DNA of 64,000 nucleotides from Nissolia schottii. Taxonomy: Eukaryota > Streptophyta > Magnoliopsida > Fabales > Fabaceae. Positions 62,425 through 64,000 of this stretch are shown here, piece by piece. The first letter of the stretch is position 1, and every line of letters starts with the position of its first letter. The stretch covers positions 4,905-68,904 of the forward strand of contig QANU01027507.1 in NCBI GenBank assembly GCA_003254905.1. The letters are read 5' to 3'. The position numbers were made by a program, and so were the translations under genes. Below the pieces are notes generated by a model. That model saw only the letters and a program-made list of their open reading frames with translations. It searched no databases and had not been told where the DNA came from.

Positions 62425-63853
62425 CTAGTTCCTTGCTTCATCATCACTCCTCCCCTCATGGCAAGAGTTCTTGGGGTTCAGCTCTGGATTAGCCGTAAAT
62501 CTTCTTTTCTTCAACTCTGCCATATCATTAGCCAATTGTCCCAATTGTGTTTCCAAGTTTCTAATAGAGGCTTCGTTGTTCTTTTGATTTATCATTGATT
62601 GTTGCATAAATTGATTGAACGTTTCCTCTATTTTGGAACTTGAATGCATGGGAGGCTGATTCTGATATGGTCGGGGTGGTTGGTACGGCTGTTGTGGAGC
62701 TTTGAATGACGGTCCGGCCTCTTGCCTCCAAGGCTGTTGGAAATTTTGATTTGGCCCCCTTTGGAAATTGTTTTGATAGGATGGTCGTGGCTGGTTTTCA
62801 AGGAAGTGAACCTCCTCTTCCCTGAAATGACAAACACTAGACGGGTGATCGCCATTACAAATTTCACATAAAAATACCTGTTGCCTTTTCGCATCACGGG
62901 CCTCTCTAATTTGCTTTGGCAATTCGCTTAGGGCCTTTTTCACCTCGTCTATCTATTGTTGGAGTTGCTTGTGTTGGGCAAGGATGGCATCGTTAGGTCC
63001 CAGCTCAAGCACTCCTCCTCTTCTAGGACCTCTGTTATACTGACCTTGTTGATCTGTTAAGGCCATGGAATCAATAATGGAGATAGCGTCCTCCGGTGTC
63101 TTGGACATGATTTGTCCACCGGCAGCAGCATCAAGCATTAGTTTGTGTTGTTGTTGGAGTCCGTTGCGGAAGATATGGATTTGTGTGCGCACATCGAACC
63201 CATGATTCGGGCACTTTCTCAACATGGATTTGTAGCGTTCCCAGGCTTCACAGAGACTTTCTCCTGGAGCCTGCACAAATGTAGCAATAGCAGTTTTTAA
63301 ATTTAGATTGAGAAAAGTACCTGGCACAAAACTTTTCCTCCAACTGATCCCAATTTGACAAGACGTTTTGTGGTTGATCCAGCAACCACTCCTTAGCTTT
63401 TCCGATCAAAGTCAGGGGAAACATCCTTAAAAAGATAGATTCTTCATCGGCCTCGGACATTCCCGCAGTCCCACAGAGTTCATAGAATTTTGTTAGATGA
63501 GCATATGGATCCTCATGATCCAAACCTGCAAAAGGGTTAGCATATAATAATTGAACCAAACCAGGTTGCATCTGAGGTTGTCTTTGAGCTCCAGTAGTTC
63601 TGCTTATTCTTATGATGTTTCTAGGGGTAAAGTTTATAAATCCCCTATTGTCGCTGGCTCCTGATGCGTTGCCAATTCCAGTATTATCGGCCATGGTGTC
63701 TTCTTGATTGGTTGAAGAAGTTGATGATGAAGTTGTCTCTTGCTCTCCTCTTTGTCTGGCTAAGTGCTTTTTCTTCTTTTTCCTATTTCTCCTCGAAGTA
63801 GCATCAATTCCAGGGTCAAACAACAATTGTTCTTTTGAAGTCTTACCTCGCAA
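62425..63853 (-). pseudogene. Family C gag (Retrotrans_gag type), frameshifted
   Basis: On the minus strand: basic N-terminus (RRNRKKKKKHLARQR), gag core with PYAHLTKFYELC, FPLTLIGKAKEWLLDQP and NWDQLEEKF, then ESLCEAWERYKSMLRKCPNH, LMLDAAAGG, and a knuckle-like CEICNGDHPSSVC (C-x2-C-x3-H-x4-C). The C-terminal region is Gln/Pro-rich. A one-base shift lies in an A run near 63295-63305 and a TAG near 62950. The core is typical of legume Tat/Athila-like elements as I remember them. No protease follows. Confidence 0.85.
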
Positions 63854-63974
63854 TTGCTAAGAAAATTCACACTAGCCAAATAAGATCAAAACAAGAGTTC
63901 ACAAAATAAAAGATAGTTTAAAATAACGGAAATAAAGACTATACAATATTTTACAAATATTCACAATTGTTTAA

Positions 63975-64000
63975 NNNNNNNNNNNNNNNNNNNNNNNNNN
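63975..64000. other. Assembly gap
   Basis: Run of N to the window end. The 5' LTR of family C should lie beyond it. Confidence 1.

Overview
The window is nuclear DNA of a flowering plant. It is AT-rich, intron-containing and packed with LTR retrotransposons. It is probably a legume: the gag of the element at the right edge and the scattered 'GACTAAATTGA' repeats resemble what I know from Papilionoideae, but that is inference.

One host gene spans about 40 kb on the + strand (8737-48593). Sixteen GT-AG exons join in frame into 658 codons encoding a CTR1-type (group B3) Raf-like MAP kinase kinase kinase. The N-terminal EDR1/CTR1 domain and every catalytic kinase motif are intact. The exons total 1977 bp; five introns (1, 4, 5, 8 and 12; 4 to 10 kb each) hold most of the transposon load.

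Mobile DNA falls into a few families. Family A is a long LTR (2.4-4.4 kb, TGTAACA...TGTTACA-like ends), mostly present as solo LTRs. Five copies have perfect 5-bp target duplications, and they are nested in one another in opposite orientations upstream of the gene, in introns 8 and 12, and downstream. Family B is a small Ty3/Gypsy-type element with about 0.5 kb LTRs, a TGGTATCAGAGC primer site and a shortened gag ORF: a fragment at 754-1330, two elements in intron 1 and one in intron 5, all on the minus strand. Family C is a gag-only Ty3/Gypsy element of Tat/Athila type on the minus strand at the right end, with two LTRs in tandem. Degraded Ty1/copia pieces lie in introns 4, 5 and 8 and downstream, with a TRIM, MITEs and a hAT-like element.

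Layout: 1-4654 nested family A and B pieces; 4655-5350 MITE and fold-back element; 5357-8325 solo LTR ending about 410 bp before the start codon; 8737-48593 host gene with transposon-filled introns; 48594-50203 3' flank and a copia-like LTR; 50204-56957 nested family A LTRs; 56958-63974 family C; 63975-64000 assembly gap.

The most unusual signal is a set of short palindromic motif arrays inside the LTRs. The motifs are CCGCTGAGCGG-like in some copies and CATTCGAATG in others. Both are spaced mostly about 20-24 bp apart, often as pairs repeating every 50, 75 or 94 bp. The same CCGCTGAGCGG spacing occurs in two LTR families that otherwise look unrelated. A second signal is an inverted repeat (AGAAC...GTTCT) kept in eight family A pieces, with one compensated change.
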